Shown: piece after piece, positions 44,681 to 56,200 of the stretch
Numbering within the stretch: the stretch's first letter is position 1
How the letters are laid out: the number at the start of each line of letters is the position of its first letter
Origin: Branchinecta lynchi
Taxonomy: Eukaryota; Arthropoda; Branchiopoda; Anostraca; Branchinectidae
NCBI GenBank assembly: GCA_023053575.1
Contig: JAKZAP010000004.1
Span: 21,323,675-21,387,674 of the forward strand
Direction: 5' to 3'
DNA: 64,000 nucleotides
The notes under the pieces: model-generated
Databases searched by the model: none
The model's input: the letters and a program-made list of their open reading frames with translations, nothing else
Told to the model about the DNA's origin: nothing
Program-made: the position numbers and the translations under genes

Positions 44681-46469
44681 ATCGGTATTATTGGTACCAT
44701 TTGGCTGGTGGAAACCACTAACTTATCAGAATCATTCTTTAGTTTGTCTCGTCTTGGGAGCATTAGAAACCAGTTCTGCGTTGGTGGAAACTCTCGGTAT
44801 GTCTTCGGATGCCGGTGACGAATATCTTCTCTATGTCAGGCCTCGGACTCTCTGAGCTTGTTCTGCTGGCAAGGTAAATATAGGATATCTTTTACTTCCT
44901 CAACTTCTCAAATCTCCATAACTGAAAATGAAGAATCTCTCCCTCCCTCAGTTTCTGACAAAACAAGGAAATGTTCTTTCACGGAATTGCTCCTCCTCCG
45001 GCAATATCTATTCCAGAAAGTTAATATTTCCCTTGCCTGCGGTCATACAAGATTGCCAAGTTTATTAGATCTTAGCGTGGGAATTAGCCGGAAATTTTCT
45101 AGAAGACAATCATGGTCTTCGTTTATCTTTACTCGCGTGAAGGAAAACGAGGACGCTTATATCTTCCCACGAAGCCAGTTTAACCACTCGTCAGTTTGGC
45201 CACAAAAATCCAAGGGTTCGACAACTATTTCGACATTCTCAGCTGACTCTTTCGACACTTTCAGCTTCTCGTCACTCGAGTTGCTGAGCTGTGTCTGAAC
45301 CACCTGTCAGTTCAGCAGCCTGCCATCTAAATCTTATGACAGGTCATGCACCCGTTAGCCATTTTTAAGTCGCTCCTGCGGACTTCAATCCGCTCTACTT
45401 TCGGCCAATCGGAAAGCCTTTTTACTGCGAGCTCCGAAATCAAAAGCCCCCGAACAGACAGATATTTGAACACCCGAAAATCACGGTTTTCTATTTCTTT
45501 CGTAATGAATGGTAAGCTTGGCTTCAAACCTTATATTCTTACACCTGGATCGAAAAAAAAAAAACGATGAGAAGCAAAACAAGGTCTTTTGAATGTCCCA
45601 CTCTCGGCGGTTTCCGTTCGTACTACCAACCGAGTAGAAAATCAACCTGATTGATCAATTCAGCATATCCCACTATTGACACTCTAACGACTGTATAAGA
45701 AGATTGTCCGGCTGATATAAATATATATATACGTATCAGGTCCGTACTATTTCGACATTATAATCGACCTCCGAAAGAAAACTTTTAAAGACACCTGAAT
45801 GAAGAGTATCAAGTATCAGCCCTATCTTTATGACTTCCGTTGACATTGCCTGCAGAAACCAAATCCAAATACGAAATAGTGTTTACAAGCAAATACAAAA
45901 CCGTCATTGCCCCCTTAGTGTCATTGCAACAGCTCTGGAATCTGAAGAGGAATCGAAAAGGAATCCATCACACCCAAAAACCAAGATCTAATATCCAACA
46001 TGAATCAAGATCCCGATCGATGGATGGCGAAATGTGATTCTTCTGTAAAGGCAAGCCTTTCTCCCTTTCAAGGATCAACGTGTAAGAAACGTCTTTTCCT
46101 TATAAAAGACTTGATTCTAAGAAACTGAGAATCGAATCTCGAACTATGTTAGTAGGTAAAAGTTTTGTCTGACTCAGTAAATTAACCACACTAATTGCAA
46201 ATTAGCTATAAGGAACAAGGGAGTTCGTCCTGAGGCTTTAGCCGGCACTTAGATATGGTTACCAGAAACTTTTGTCTCTGGAAAGTATCCGAGAAACTAA
46301 AACTCTGACAAAATAAAGTGTTCTGAGGAACTAAAGGAGGAGTGTCAAATCAGAAAAGATTGAAATTATCTCAGGCAAGCTTCTCATAACTGTGGACAAA
46401 GAGAGACATAAATAAGAGACCCAGATAGCACGTGGCGAAAGCTTTTATGTCAAACTATCATCAAGAAAA
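44681..46469. other. No gene recognised; LINE 5' side possible
   Basis: The minus strand just upstream of the LINE endonuclease may be the LINE 5' region or ORF1, but I see no zinc finger or esterase motif to prove it. A 146-codon plus-strand frame (44858-45298) and a minus-strand frame (45327-45527) are open but unrecognised. A TATATATATA run is at about 45718-45730. Confidence 0.3.
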
Positions 46470-46645
46470 CAACAAGAACTGTGAATCTCATGAGAAGGAC
46501 ATTTACATTCAAGGACAATTCCCTATTTCCTATTTTATTTAAGGCCCTAGCTTTCCCACTAATTAAATATGGCCAGGGAACAACAAGGCCTTTCTATAAC
46601 AAGCATGTTATTGCCCTTGAGCAAGTTCAGAGAAGAGCTAAAAAA
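46470..46645 (+). pseudogene. LINE RT C-terminal fragment, cut by module element
   Basis: The plus-strand frame reads MRRTFTFKDNSLF..LFKAL then PLIKYGQGTTRPFYNKHV and LEQVQRRAKK. This matches the conserved end of CR1/Jockey-like reverse transcriptases (LFKALVRP.LEYG..VW.P...K....LE.VQRRATK). The frame stops being LINE-like exactly where the module element begins (46646), so the retrotransposon was interrupted there or had already been truncated. Confidence 0.7.
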
Positions 46646-48945
46646 ACAAGAGCTACGAGCTCATATGGCACTTGTACGAGTAGGCTGTACAAGAAAGTAG
46701 ATGAGAACGTCACAAAATACACCCGCCATCCAAGAATGCGGTTCGGAAATAGGAATAGGATATTGAGTTTCACTCATTTCTGAGCAGTTCCGGCATCGTC
46801 TCGATTGTCTGTAGCAAATGAACATGACTGTTCAAACTTCCATCCCAATAAATCCATTTGTTTGATCCCTAGACGTGCTACAGGATTTCCAGTACTCACT
46901 CTATCTCCACCTACCGTGGCCGAATCTGGTTCGGAATAAAAAAAATCGACCACCTAAAGCATCTTCGTTTATACCATGTATCAAGTTTCACTCGAATCTG
47001 AGCATTTTTGGAAAGTTCCGGTACCCCACCCCCCCACCAACGTTGTCGGAGCCGGTTCGGGCCCAATCTCTTAATTCCCTGTTCCTGTCCATCAAGTTTG
47101 ACTGAAATTGGAGCATAGCCTATCTACAAGTTTCCAGTACCCCCCCCCCCCCCCTACCTTGGCCGAATCCGGCCCGGACGCCAAATAACAAATCTAGGCC
47201 GCATAAACTCGGCACTGTCGAATTTGCATCTCACTCGGTCCATCCGTTTGGTTTTTTTTTGTGCATGTCAAAAGTCCCCCACCCCCAATTCCCCTAATCG
47301 TGGTCGCATATGGTTCGAACGCATTTTTTACATGTCGAGGACATCGATTCGTATTACCCATGAAGTTTCACTCGAATCAGACCACTCGTTCGCAATTTAT
47401 AGAAGTCAATTTCCATATTTCTCTTCTCTTGCTCCCCCAAAAATGCTCGGATCTAGGAACGGAACTTTCCGGGGGTATGTTGTGTCAGGTTCTTAAGTCA
47501 AGATAATTCGGGTCGCTAATACGCCTGCAAAGTTTCGTTGTCGTTTTACATCTGGAACTATTCTAACTCACGACTACCGGAATTCCAGGAAACCCCCTCC
47601 AACTCCCCCCACAGAGCCCCGAAACCATCTGGCTCCGTCAATTTCATCTAGGCCTAATGCTTGTTCCATCCATTAAGTTTCGTCCCAATCCCTCTGCTTT
47701 TAGAGTTTCTTGAGTTTTCCACACCCCCCCCCCCATCCCCACAGGTATCGGACCCGACCCGGACGTGACACTGAACGTCCGAGGCGATAGCTCACCAGAC
47801 AAGTTTCATTCAAATCCGATCACCCGTTCAAAAGTTATGCACGCCACTAGATTCCGGACTCCCCATCCACCCACTCCCCCCACGATGGTCGGGTCTGGAG
47901 AACGGCTGTTCTCAAGTCAATCTGTTCGGATCCCTGACATACCTGCCAAGTTTCATCGCCCTAGGACATCAGGAAGTATGCCGAACTCGCGAGCTCGCTA
48001 GAAATTCGGACCCCCACCCCAACTCCCCCACAGTGCCCTGATCCGGTCCGGTTATGTCAATGACGTGTCTAGGACCTGTGCTGTTTTTCCCACCAAGTTT
48101 CATCCCGATCCCTCCACTTTAAGCGTTTCTCAAAATTTCCGGTTCCCTCCTCCAACTCCCCCCAGTGTCATCGGATCCGGCCTGGATTTAAAGTGAGATG
48201 TCTGAGACACGAGGTCATCCTAAATATCAATTTTCATCAAGATCCGATCACCCGTTCGCAAGCTACAATACCTCAAATTTTGGCTTCACCCTCCCTCCTC
48301 TCCCCCCCCCCCCAGATGGTCGAATCGGGGAATTGACGATTTCCTATTTAATCTGGCCGGGTCCCAGACACGTCTGTCAATTTCCATCGTCCCAGCACAT
48401 CAGGAAGCACGGAACTCGCGGGATCACTACAAATTCGGACTTCTCCCCCCCCCCCAACTCCCCCAAAGTGAGCGGATCCGTTCCGGTTATATCAGTCACG
48501 TATCTAGGACTTTTGCTTGTACTTTCCACCAAGTTTCATCCGGATCCCTCCACTCTAAGTGTTTTCCAAGATTTCCGGTTTCCCCCTCCAACTCCCCCAG
48601 TGTCACCGGATCCGGTCTGGATTTAAAATGGAGGGTCTGATACACGAAGTCCTTCCATATATCAAGTTTCATTAAGATCCGATCACCCGTTCGTAAGCTG
48701 AAAATATCTCATTTTTCCTATTTTTTCCGGATTCCCCCTCCCTCCACTCCCCTCCAGATGGTCGGATCGAGGAAGCGACAATTTCTAATTTAATCTGGTC
48801 CAGCTCCTGATATGCCTGCCAAGTTTCATCGTCCTAGCTTATCTGGAAGTGCCCGAACTAGCAAAACCGGGACCGACAGACCGACTGACGGACAGAAATT
48901 ACAATCGCTATATGGCACTTGAGTAAGCTCAATTGCAATAAAAAC
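46646..48945 (+). mobile_element. Module element, long subfamily, copy 3
   Basis: A 2,300-bp copy of the 15902-18870 type, starting ACAAGAGCTACGAGCTCATA and ending TATATGGCACTTGAGTAAGC then TCAATTGCAATAAAAAC. The last hairpin arm carries mutations (CTCAATTGCAAT instead of CTCAAGTGCCAT). One block of internal tandem modules present in copy 1 (about 17280-17800) is missing, showing gain or loss of modules between copies. Confidence 0.88.
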
Positions 48946-49380
48946 AGTGCCAGCCATTAGCCATATCTGCCTTATGAAAACCAGCTTCAAAATTACGATT
49001 ACAGAGAATAACTTACAGATTTGTCCGAGGTGATTTGATCGAAACTTTTAAAATCTGTCATAGTTATTATGACAACATAAGGCCCGATGATCTCACTTTC
49101 AATCACAACGGTCTCCGAGGACACAGCTTGAAACTGAGTGGTGAAAAATTCCGAAACGACATTCGAAAATGGAATGGATCTTACAGATAGTGTCGTAAAT
49201 GCCGAAAATATCAATCAATTCAAAGCAGGTGTTGATCGCAACCTGGCCGAAATTCAATTTAGTGAATAGAGAAATTTATAGAGGCGAAAGCCTTTGAATC
49301 TTTCGTACCCACTATTTCTATTTTACAGAAGTGGGTAAATAAAAATATTCATTCATTATTACTATATTATTAATTGCAGA
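48946..49380. other. Spacer with LINE 3' tail
   Basis: A plus-strand LINE-like 3' end at about 49296-49365 (GAAGTGGGTAAATAAAAATA then TTCATTCATT). A small minus-strand frame at 48999-49214 is not recognisable. Confidence 0.35.
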
Positions 49381-49385
49381 ACGGT

Positions 49386-49987
49386 CTGTCGGTGGAACGT
49401 CCCCACGTCAAAACGTCCCGTAGCGATACATCCCCGGCTAAATTGACGAATAACACAAATATGAGAATGCTTTGTTTAGCATTCACATCATGATTTACAT
49501 TAGACCAGGTTGTTTTACCTCGATCATGCGACGAATGACCAAACCTCCTGTGCCATTCCTGTCCGCCCTAGCGGCACTATGCTTGCTCTCTTCCGAAGAT
49601 ATTTATCACCTTGTTCATTAACATTTTTCTACCAGAAGTACTGATAAGTCAAGTTGTACACTGTTTCTCACCAATACCAAGGAGGGCCGCGCGGGTCTCT
49701 TTGAGACCTGAAACGTCAAGCAGGATTTCAGTAGAAACTGTATATAGTGACCCAAAGTTGTCAGTAATGACCTACGACAAGACGTGACATTGTATATTTT
49801 GGGGAAACGGTTTATATCTTGAGAAACTTGTCCCCCAGCTCTTTTCTGCGAAATGAGCTACTTCGAAATTGTCTTGGCCTTCATACGCCTGAAGACCAAG
49901 GCGAACTTTAAAATTTATGTTTGGGGACGTTTCGACATGGGGACGTTTCGCTGGGGACTTTTTACCACGGGGGACTTTCGTCGGTAA
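49386..49987. mobile_element. DNA element with ACGTCCCC subterminal repeats
   Basis: The left end has GTCGGTGGAACGTCCCCACG then TCAAAACGTCCC. The right end has GGGGACGTTTCGACATGGGG then ACGTTTCGCTGGGGAC and GGGGGACTTTCGTCGGTAAG, an inverted, more diverged version. About 600 bp, non-coding. Confidence 0.5.
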
Positions 49988-50739
49988 GCCGGTACAACAC
50001 ACCAAAATAAAGAAAAGAAAATGGTTCGCAACTGAAGGTAAATCTCATATTTTCTCTCCACATTGAGAAATGTACATAGGCTACTAGAAACACTTACTCC
50101 CCACTGTTGCTAACCCAACCCCTGCATCAAATATCTCTTCTAAAATGAGATAACAGAGGTTTATACTAATACCCCAACTTATGTAAATGTGTGTCTTTGT
50201 ATTCGAACGCTTGGCGGCACTAGACGTCTGCCGCCTCTGGGCGACTGCGACTTTACCGAAGCTCGTATCGAATATGTCTGCGTCTGTATCTTACATCAGC
50301 TCCTGAGCGAAATCAAGTCAGCAGCTACCCCGTGGTCGGACAAAACCACCGTCACTACCTACAAGTTCGATTTTCTTGGATGGAAAATCGTGTGTAATAT
50401 TCTTGAACTAACCATGTAGTCTCACTCGTCACTAGAGGTGTTTTGCTAATGGGATCTGGATTACCATGGGCTTAGGCACGGGATCTGTATTACCATGGGC
50501 TTAGGCACAAAAGACACGTGACCAAGCAAACGTACTTGTTCCTAAGGACGGGACGGAGGCAGCGAAGGCTAGAAGTTTCTACAGCTCGTCCGATGCAACT
50601 GAGCGGACAGCCACTCTAAAATTGCTAGTTTCTGTAAAGATGCTAGTTTCTCATCTGGACCAAGTCAGGACGGTCTTTCACTTTTTTTTTTTTTTTAACC
50701 CTTAATCAGGAGATTTTTAGCTACAGGTATCATTTCCTC
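49988..50739. other. No gene recognised; one 29-bp duplication
   Basis: An almost exact tandem duplication of 29 bp, starting GGGATCTG and ending GGGCTTAGGCAC, lies at 50451-50479 and 50480-50508 (one G/T difference). The frame at 50189-50419 has no recognisable domain. Confidence 0.35.
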
Positions 50740-50870
50740 AACCGCCCAATAAAAAGTATTGAATAGAACAGAATGTAATAGAATGTAATTACCGAAAAAA
50801 GCCCAAGGGCCATGGCAACAAAAATTGTAAAAAATGCACTCACTTACATAGCTAACACAGCTTCTATTCT
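50740..50870 (-). mobile_element. LINE 3' end, minus strand
   Basis: The minus strand reads GTTGCCATGGCCCTTGGGCT then TTTTTCGGTAATTACATTCT and repeated ACATTCTAT units, the same GGCCC..GGGCTTT motif as the LINE end at about 19080 followed by a short repeat tail. Confidence 0.55.
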
Positions 50871-51373
50871 AAAAATCTCCTTCTATGCTGCATCGTAAGC
50901 CTCAAGTAACGTCCAAGTATTTTTACAGTAACAAAACATTTACTAGCCTAGCATTTAAAAAAAAAAAAAACCTAATTACCCTCTCACTACTAAACTGTAG
51001 CCTACTTACTTAGTCCTAACCATCTCTTAAATTAACCTAGATGAATTGTCTCTGTTTTATCCCTGCATTCGGCTTCAGCTTCATTCTGAATATACAAACC
51101 ACCTCAGTCAAAAACTGACGATCAATCTCTTTTACATAGACTAAACGTGTGCCTGAAAACAAGAAAACTAATTTCGAAGCGACGGGACAGTGGAACAACA
51201 AAGATCCCGGTTAATCGACACTAGAGTCACTCTTCTAAAATATAATAACATTGTCGCCTGTGAGGAAGGGAGATCCGGTGAAAGTACGTCGTAAACACGA
51301 CTGGACGTTGCATAGCGCATTTAGAGATGGATTTAGAAATGTTATATATAAGACAGCTTAGAGCATGACTTAC
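50871..51373 (-). other. Intron downstream of helicase exon 51374-51568
   Basis: Begins, on the minus strand, with a canonical GTAAGT donor at 51373. No following helicase exon is found here: motifs V (VATSVAARGLDV-like) and VI (HRAGRTGR) are absent from the rest of the window on this strand. Confidence 0.6.
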
Positions 51374-51568
51374 CATTAGCTTGATTTTTCCACTTTTAAA
51401 GTCCGTTATTGCTGAGTCTCTGTCATACTGGTCCACCCCGCCATGAAGAGCGATACAATCGTACCCTGCTTTCATAAGGTCTTTCAGAAGGTCGTCTGCC
51501 GCCTCCTGCTTATCCACGAAGATGATAGCGCTACCTTGTTCGGCATAAAGGCCAAGGACTTCAAGCAG
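51374..51568 (-). CDS. DDX46: DDX46/Prp5 RNA helicase, exon with motif IV
   Basis: 65 codons, phase 0 at both ends, acceptor TTTTTAG and donor GTAAGT. It encodes LLEVLGLYAEQG, then IIFVDKQ (motif IV), DDLLKDLMKAGY, then HGGVDQYDRDSAITDFKSG and ends KLM, where the family continues V-A-T (motif V). This is the start of the second RecA-like domain. DDX46 (yeast Prp5) is a nuclear DEAD-box ATPase that helps U2 snRNP engage the branch site during prespliceosome assembly. Identity is clear from the VDKQ..DxLLKDLM and HGG.DQYDRDS strings, which distinguish it from DDX5- or DDX42-like relatives. The following exon is not visible in the window. Confidence 0.93.
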
Positions 51569-52957
51569 CTAAAAATACACTATATTTAGTAGAGTTTTCA
51601 CATTTCAGAACAATTCAACTACAGAACTGCCAATTCTGATCCGAACGAACAAATTCTCTGGGTTCAAGTTCTCACTCAGACTGACCTGTATAACCCAGTC
51701 TAGTCGACGAACGGATGGGTTAGAAAATTTAGCCGATCCGCTTTGGAAAGTTGGTTCGGTCTCACATGAGAAAACGGCCAAATTTCGAACGCCCGTCCTC
51801 CCCTCTACGCTTTGGGGTTGTCATAGTAATGACGGAAAGTCGTCTATAGTCTTGACGCTATCAGGGTAGAGATCCCGGACTCGGACTTAAATCCAGGATT
51901 AGTTCTTTATGCCGGGTTCGAATCTTCTGCTTGTCAGGCCAGAATCAGATTCTAAACCTTGAAGATTACGAATCCGCTCGCATATCTAAGCTTCATCAGT
52001 TTCGGTTTTCCAAATACCTATACGATGTGCAATTGGCCGGACAAACCGATTTTTTCCACCACCAGCCAAGCCCAGTAGTTATCTGATTATCAGTTTACGA
52101 GCTAGCGAGCATTCTTGGAGGGTTTCACCTGCACATACCGAGATGCAATGTTTCACTTCAGGATATACCTCTATTTTGTTAGCCTACAAACTGAATTTTA
52201 CCAGTGTATGTCATACCCTTTGTAGTACACAGGGTGCGATGACCATTTAGGATAACGTACAACATGTAACCGGTAATTTATTTATCGTGAATTTCTATCT
52301 ATAGCCTAATGGTAGCTAGTATACGGACGTAAATTTTGGTGACTTGAAGCCTCTCATGCATTAGTGGTATGCTTATTTGAACACTTCTCTAACTGTTTCA
52401 CTACCTTGGCTTTGATATTTGCTTATAGAGCAGTCAAATGGAAAGAAAAAATTACATCAGCTAATAGGCAACTATTTCAGATTTATCCTGGCATAAGCGT
52501 TGAGTAGAAATTCAATTAAATATTATTTTACTTTGAAATCACAAATGTGCTTCTTCTTTGTTTGAAGAATCTCTTGGTTAGAGCCACCATCTTCTTGGCT
52601 GAAGATGCGTTCCTTCTTGCACATTATGGTAATTGTGAAAGGAAAACCAGGTGGCAGTTGAGTCACTAAGACTGTTAGTAACAGCAACATACTCAAAGGG
52701 TGATAAAAGTGCGAATGGAAAAAACTTTTAGCGAGTGCTTAAAAAATGCCTGGTTTGGGTTTTCGTCCACATAAGCATACCTCTCCTGTACCCAATTCGT
52801 CCAACAAACCCGTCTCATTTGGCTTAGACATTAGTGCTTTTTCTTTAACTATAGACTACGATTTTTGCAAAGATCGGATCAATTTCAGCCTCAAATCCTC
52901 AGCATGAAACTGTGGATTAGGATTTGAATCCCGTCACGATCGGATTCGCCCATTTCA
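51569..52957 (-). other. Helicase intron, 5'-distal part
   Basis: Part of the 3.1-kb intron between exons 54677-54874 and 51374-51568. No repeat with clear ends and no exon-like frame recognised. Confidence 0.5.
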
Positions 52958-54523
52958 CACTTGCAAGGCTGGGTCAGAGGATGAAAGTAGGAGTTCATCA
53001 ATTCGTGGCTTTGCTGTGATCATTTGTAAGCAAAACCCTTCAGATAACAATGATCATGCGTCCTTGGAAATCACGAGTATGTATCGTTCGTAAAAATGTT
53101 TTTGTATTTGGCCATGATTGCCCATGATGATGCGCGCTTTAAGGGCACTCGAGATTCATCTGTAGCGAACATTCTTGAAGCGCAAATGATGATAAGCTCA
53201 TCGGGACCACTAAAATGTATATTTTCTACTTTAAGGAGTTAACTTGTAAGCAAAACCCTTGAGACAAATTTCATGTTACAATAATCATTTTGAATGCTTT
53301 TCATTGATTTTGATTTTAATACTTTTTTTTTACGTAAAGGTGAAAATGTTAATGTAAATGTTAAGTTATGAACAGTTTTAAAGAAAATGATATATATATA
53401 AGAAAAAAAAAAACAAAAAAAAACATGGGACCATAGACAAGTGATCATGGGCCCTTGGGGACCATGAATATATGTCGTTTGGTCAAAAGTATTTTTTTTT
53501 CTTCACTTTTTGGTTAAGATACGCACTTTAAGGGTGCTAAAAATTCATTTTTGAGCGAAACCCTTAAGGCAAAAATGGGCTCATGGGATGATGAAATTGT
53601 AAATTCTGATTAAAAGTATTTCTTGTACTTTGCGGTTAGGATTAGTACTTTAAGGGATAGTCGGATCTGAGAAGTGACAATTTCTAAGCCGACCTTGTCA
53701 GGACTCTAATGTCCGAGCCACGTTGCATCGTCCTAGCACATCTGGAAGTACCTTAATTCGCGATCAGCGAGATTTCCGGTTCCCCCTCCAGGTCCCCCGC
53801 ACCAGTTATCGGATCCGGTCCAATTTGAAACTCAACATCTGAAACACTTTTTCTTCACACTTGTCAAGTTTCATGCATGTCCGATTACCCATTCCAAACT
53901 TATGTATATTACTAGTTTCCCAACTAAACTCTGACTCGTGGTTACAGGATCATGAGCATCCGAAAGTGACAATCTATACCAAGAAAGTCAGAAAACAATC
54001 AGATAAAAGTTTAGTCCAAAATCCACGAATTGTATGTTTTACACAGGCTCCGACGGCCGTGATTCTAGTGTGTTGGGCTTACATGAGAGAGGACCTCAGA
54101 TCGATACCACATCTGGACATTTTCCTTTTGCTCCCCTTTTGCTACAATTGTTCTTAGTTTCCGGACTCCCGGATCCGGAGAAAGTCGGATCGGGGACCCG
54201 GACTTGAAGTGTGATACCTCAGACAGGAGCTAATTCGAAAATCGAAAGGTCAAAGTTCATTAAGATCCGATTCCCCGTTCAAAAATAAAAATACGTCAAT
54301 ACTCTGGACTCCCCCTCCCTTCACTCCCCCCACGGTGGTCGAATGGGGGAAGTGACTATTTCCAAATTAGTTTGGTCGGGGCCCTGATATGCCTGCCAAT
54401 TTTGATCGTCCTAGCACTTCTGGAAGTAGCCTAACTCGAGATGAGCGGCCTGACTAACAGACCGACAGACCGAAAAGTGATCGCTATATGGCACTTGAAC
54501 GGAGCTGCAAGTGCCGTAAAAAC
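52958..54523 (+). mobile_element. Module element, short subfamily, copy 2 (in intron)
   Basis: 5'-truncated: it starts inside CACTTGCAAGGCTGGGTCAG, whereas copy 10012 begins 30 bp earlier. It has the same ACCCTTGAGAC / GATCATGGGC-like blocks, then an AAGTTTCATGC module, GCCTGACTAACAGACCGACA and the 3' hairpin TATGGCACTTGAAC...GCAAGTGCCGTAAAAAC. It lies antisense within the helicase intron. Confidence 0.78.
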
Positions 54524-54676
54524 TGATAGTCGTTCGATTCCGTAAAGACTCAGAATGAACCTGGACTGAACATTTCATTTAGCCCCTGAAAAGTCAAAAA
54601 TGAGATAGGGGAAGTCCGAGTTGAGATTGGAAAATACACCACAAGCTCAAGGACCACGGCTCAACTATCCACTAAC

Positions 54677-54874
54677 CTTCATGAATTTCCTCTCATCGTC
54701 AACCACCACCACATGCTGAACGACTTCTTTTGCCACGACGGATCTGCCACCTACAGTGATTTCAAGCGGCGACTGCAAAATATGTCGGGCGAGAGCTTCC
54801 ATCTGGCGGGGAAATGTAGCACTGAAAAGAACAGTTTGTCGATCAGGACGGATATTGTCGACAATGCGCATCAC
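54677..54874 (-). CDS. DDX46: DDX46/Prp5 RNA helicase, exon with motif III
   Basis: 66 codons, phase 0 at both ends; acceptor ATTTTCAG, donor GTTAGT. It starts [20 protein letters not shown] with SAT (motif III, coupling ATP hydrolysis to unwinding) and [13 protein letters not shown], then [24 protein letters not shown] and ERKFMK. It therefore closes RecA domain 1 and covers the linker to domain 2. VGGRSVV is characteristic of the Prp5/DDX46 and DDX42 group. No stop or frameshift. Confidence 0.94.
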
Positions 54875-55402
54875 CTGAAAATAGACGAATCCGGATAAAG
54901 GAAAAGGTTTGAACACAGGTTGGATATGACACTAAAACATACCACGGGCGTAACCTCCTATATCGGATCTTCTTTGACCCGTTCATACTAGAACGGAACA
55001 AGAGCTACGAGCTCATATGGCATTTGTTACGAGTAGGTGGTACACGAAAGTAGATGAGAACGTCTCGAAGTACACCCGCCATCCAAAAATGCGGTTCGGA
55101 AAGAGAAATACGATATTTAGTTTCACTCACTTCTGAGTAGTTCCGGCAAAATCTCGTATTATCTGCAGCATAAGCGCACGACTGTTCAAACTTCCAAGTT
55201 TCAGCCCAATAAATCCACTCGTTGGACCCCTAGACGTGTTACACCATTTCCGGTACTCCCTCCATCTTCCCCTACCGTGGTCGAATCTGGTTCGGACTCA
55301 AAAATGGATCATCTAAAAAGCATCTGCTTTTACACCATCTATCAAGTTTCACTCAAATCTGATCATTTATGGAAAATCCCGGTACCCCCCCCCCCCCCCC
55401 GC

Positions 55403-56200
55403 CAGGGTTCCCGGTTGGCTAAAATACCAGCCGGTTAATACCGGCTAATAGGTGATTTCTGCCGATACGGTTAAAATCAAGTGGCATGGATAAAATCAAG
55501 TAACTGGCAAAAATCAAAACTGCTACTATGTGATTTTAATAGCACTCCGCTATTCTAAGACTGTCATACTTCTTTCATGTATTAAAGATTGTAGTTCATG
55601 TTAGCCTAGAGAGGACGGAAGGATGCAGAATAATGTCAACACTGAATAGGTGTAGGCTAAGTCATATCTGCCATTATAAATGGCACTGAAGCTAGGTTCC
55701 TTCATTTATATGCACAAGTTTCTACTGAGAATCCCTGCAGAGCTACCGTGTAACATACTATCAACAAAACAAGAAGGACAAGCCATAAAATTGCAAGCTC
55801 AATTCTTGAAGTAGCCTATTTACTATCCGCGTATCGTATCAACATGTACAACAAATCGCCTCCGCAGTTTCTAGTAGCCTCCTCGCTTTAATATAATACG
55901 GTACGAACTCCCGGTATAAATAAATCGCAGGAAGCAACGTGACCTGATGACTCACTCGTGTCAACCCCAAACCGGTTTTCTGGATTGGAGTAGTCGAGCT
56001 TTAGTCCGGGAATCAACCCTGGTTGAAAAATAGTCGGAAAACAATGAACAAACAACAGTAAAAATTGATATGTAGAAAAGATCAGTGCGGTTTGATTTTA
56101 GCCAGTTTTAGCCGGCAAACATCGGTTTTTATTAATAAAAGCCGATTAGAACCGCAGGTATGGTAAAAATCAATTTTTAGCCGGCAAAAACGGAACCCTG
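55403..56200. mobile_element. CAGGGTTCC-ended element nested in module element
   Basis: Ends CAGGGTTCC and GGAACCCTG, with subterminal AGCCGG/CCGGCT blocks (GTTGGCTAAAATACCAGCCG at left, TTTTTAGCCGGCAAAAACGG at right). The CAGGG start is hAT-like. The flanks are poly-C on both sides, so the target duplication cannot be read safely. It splits a poly-C run of the host element, proving later insertion. Confidence 0.7.

Noticed and set aside
44858..45298. 146-codon plus-strand open frame as a gene
   Set aside because: No domain, biased Ser-rich composition, opposite to the LINE strand and next to LINE sequence; likely a chance frame.
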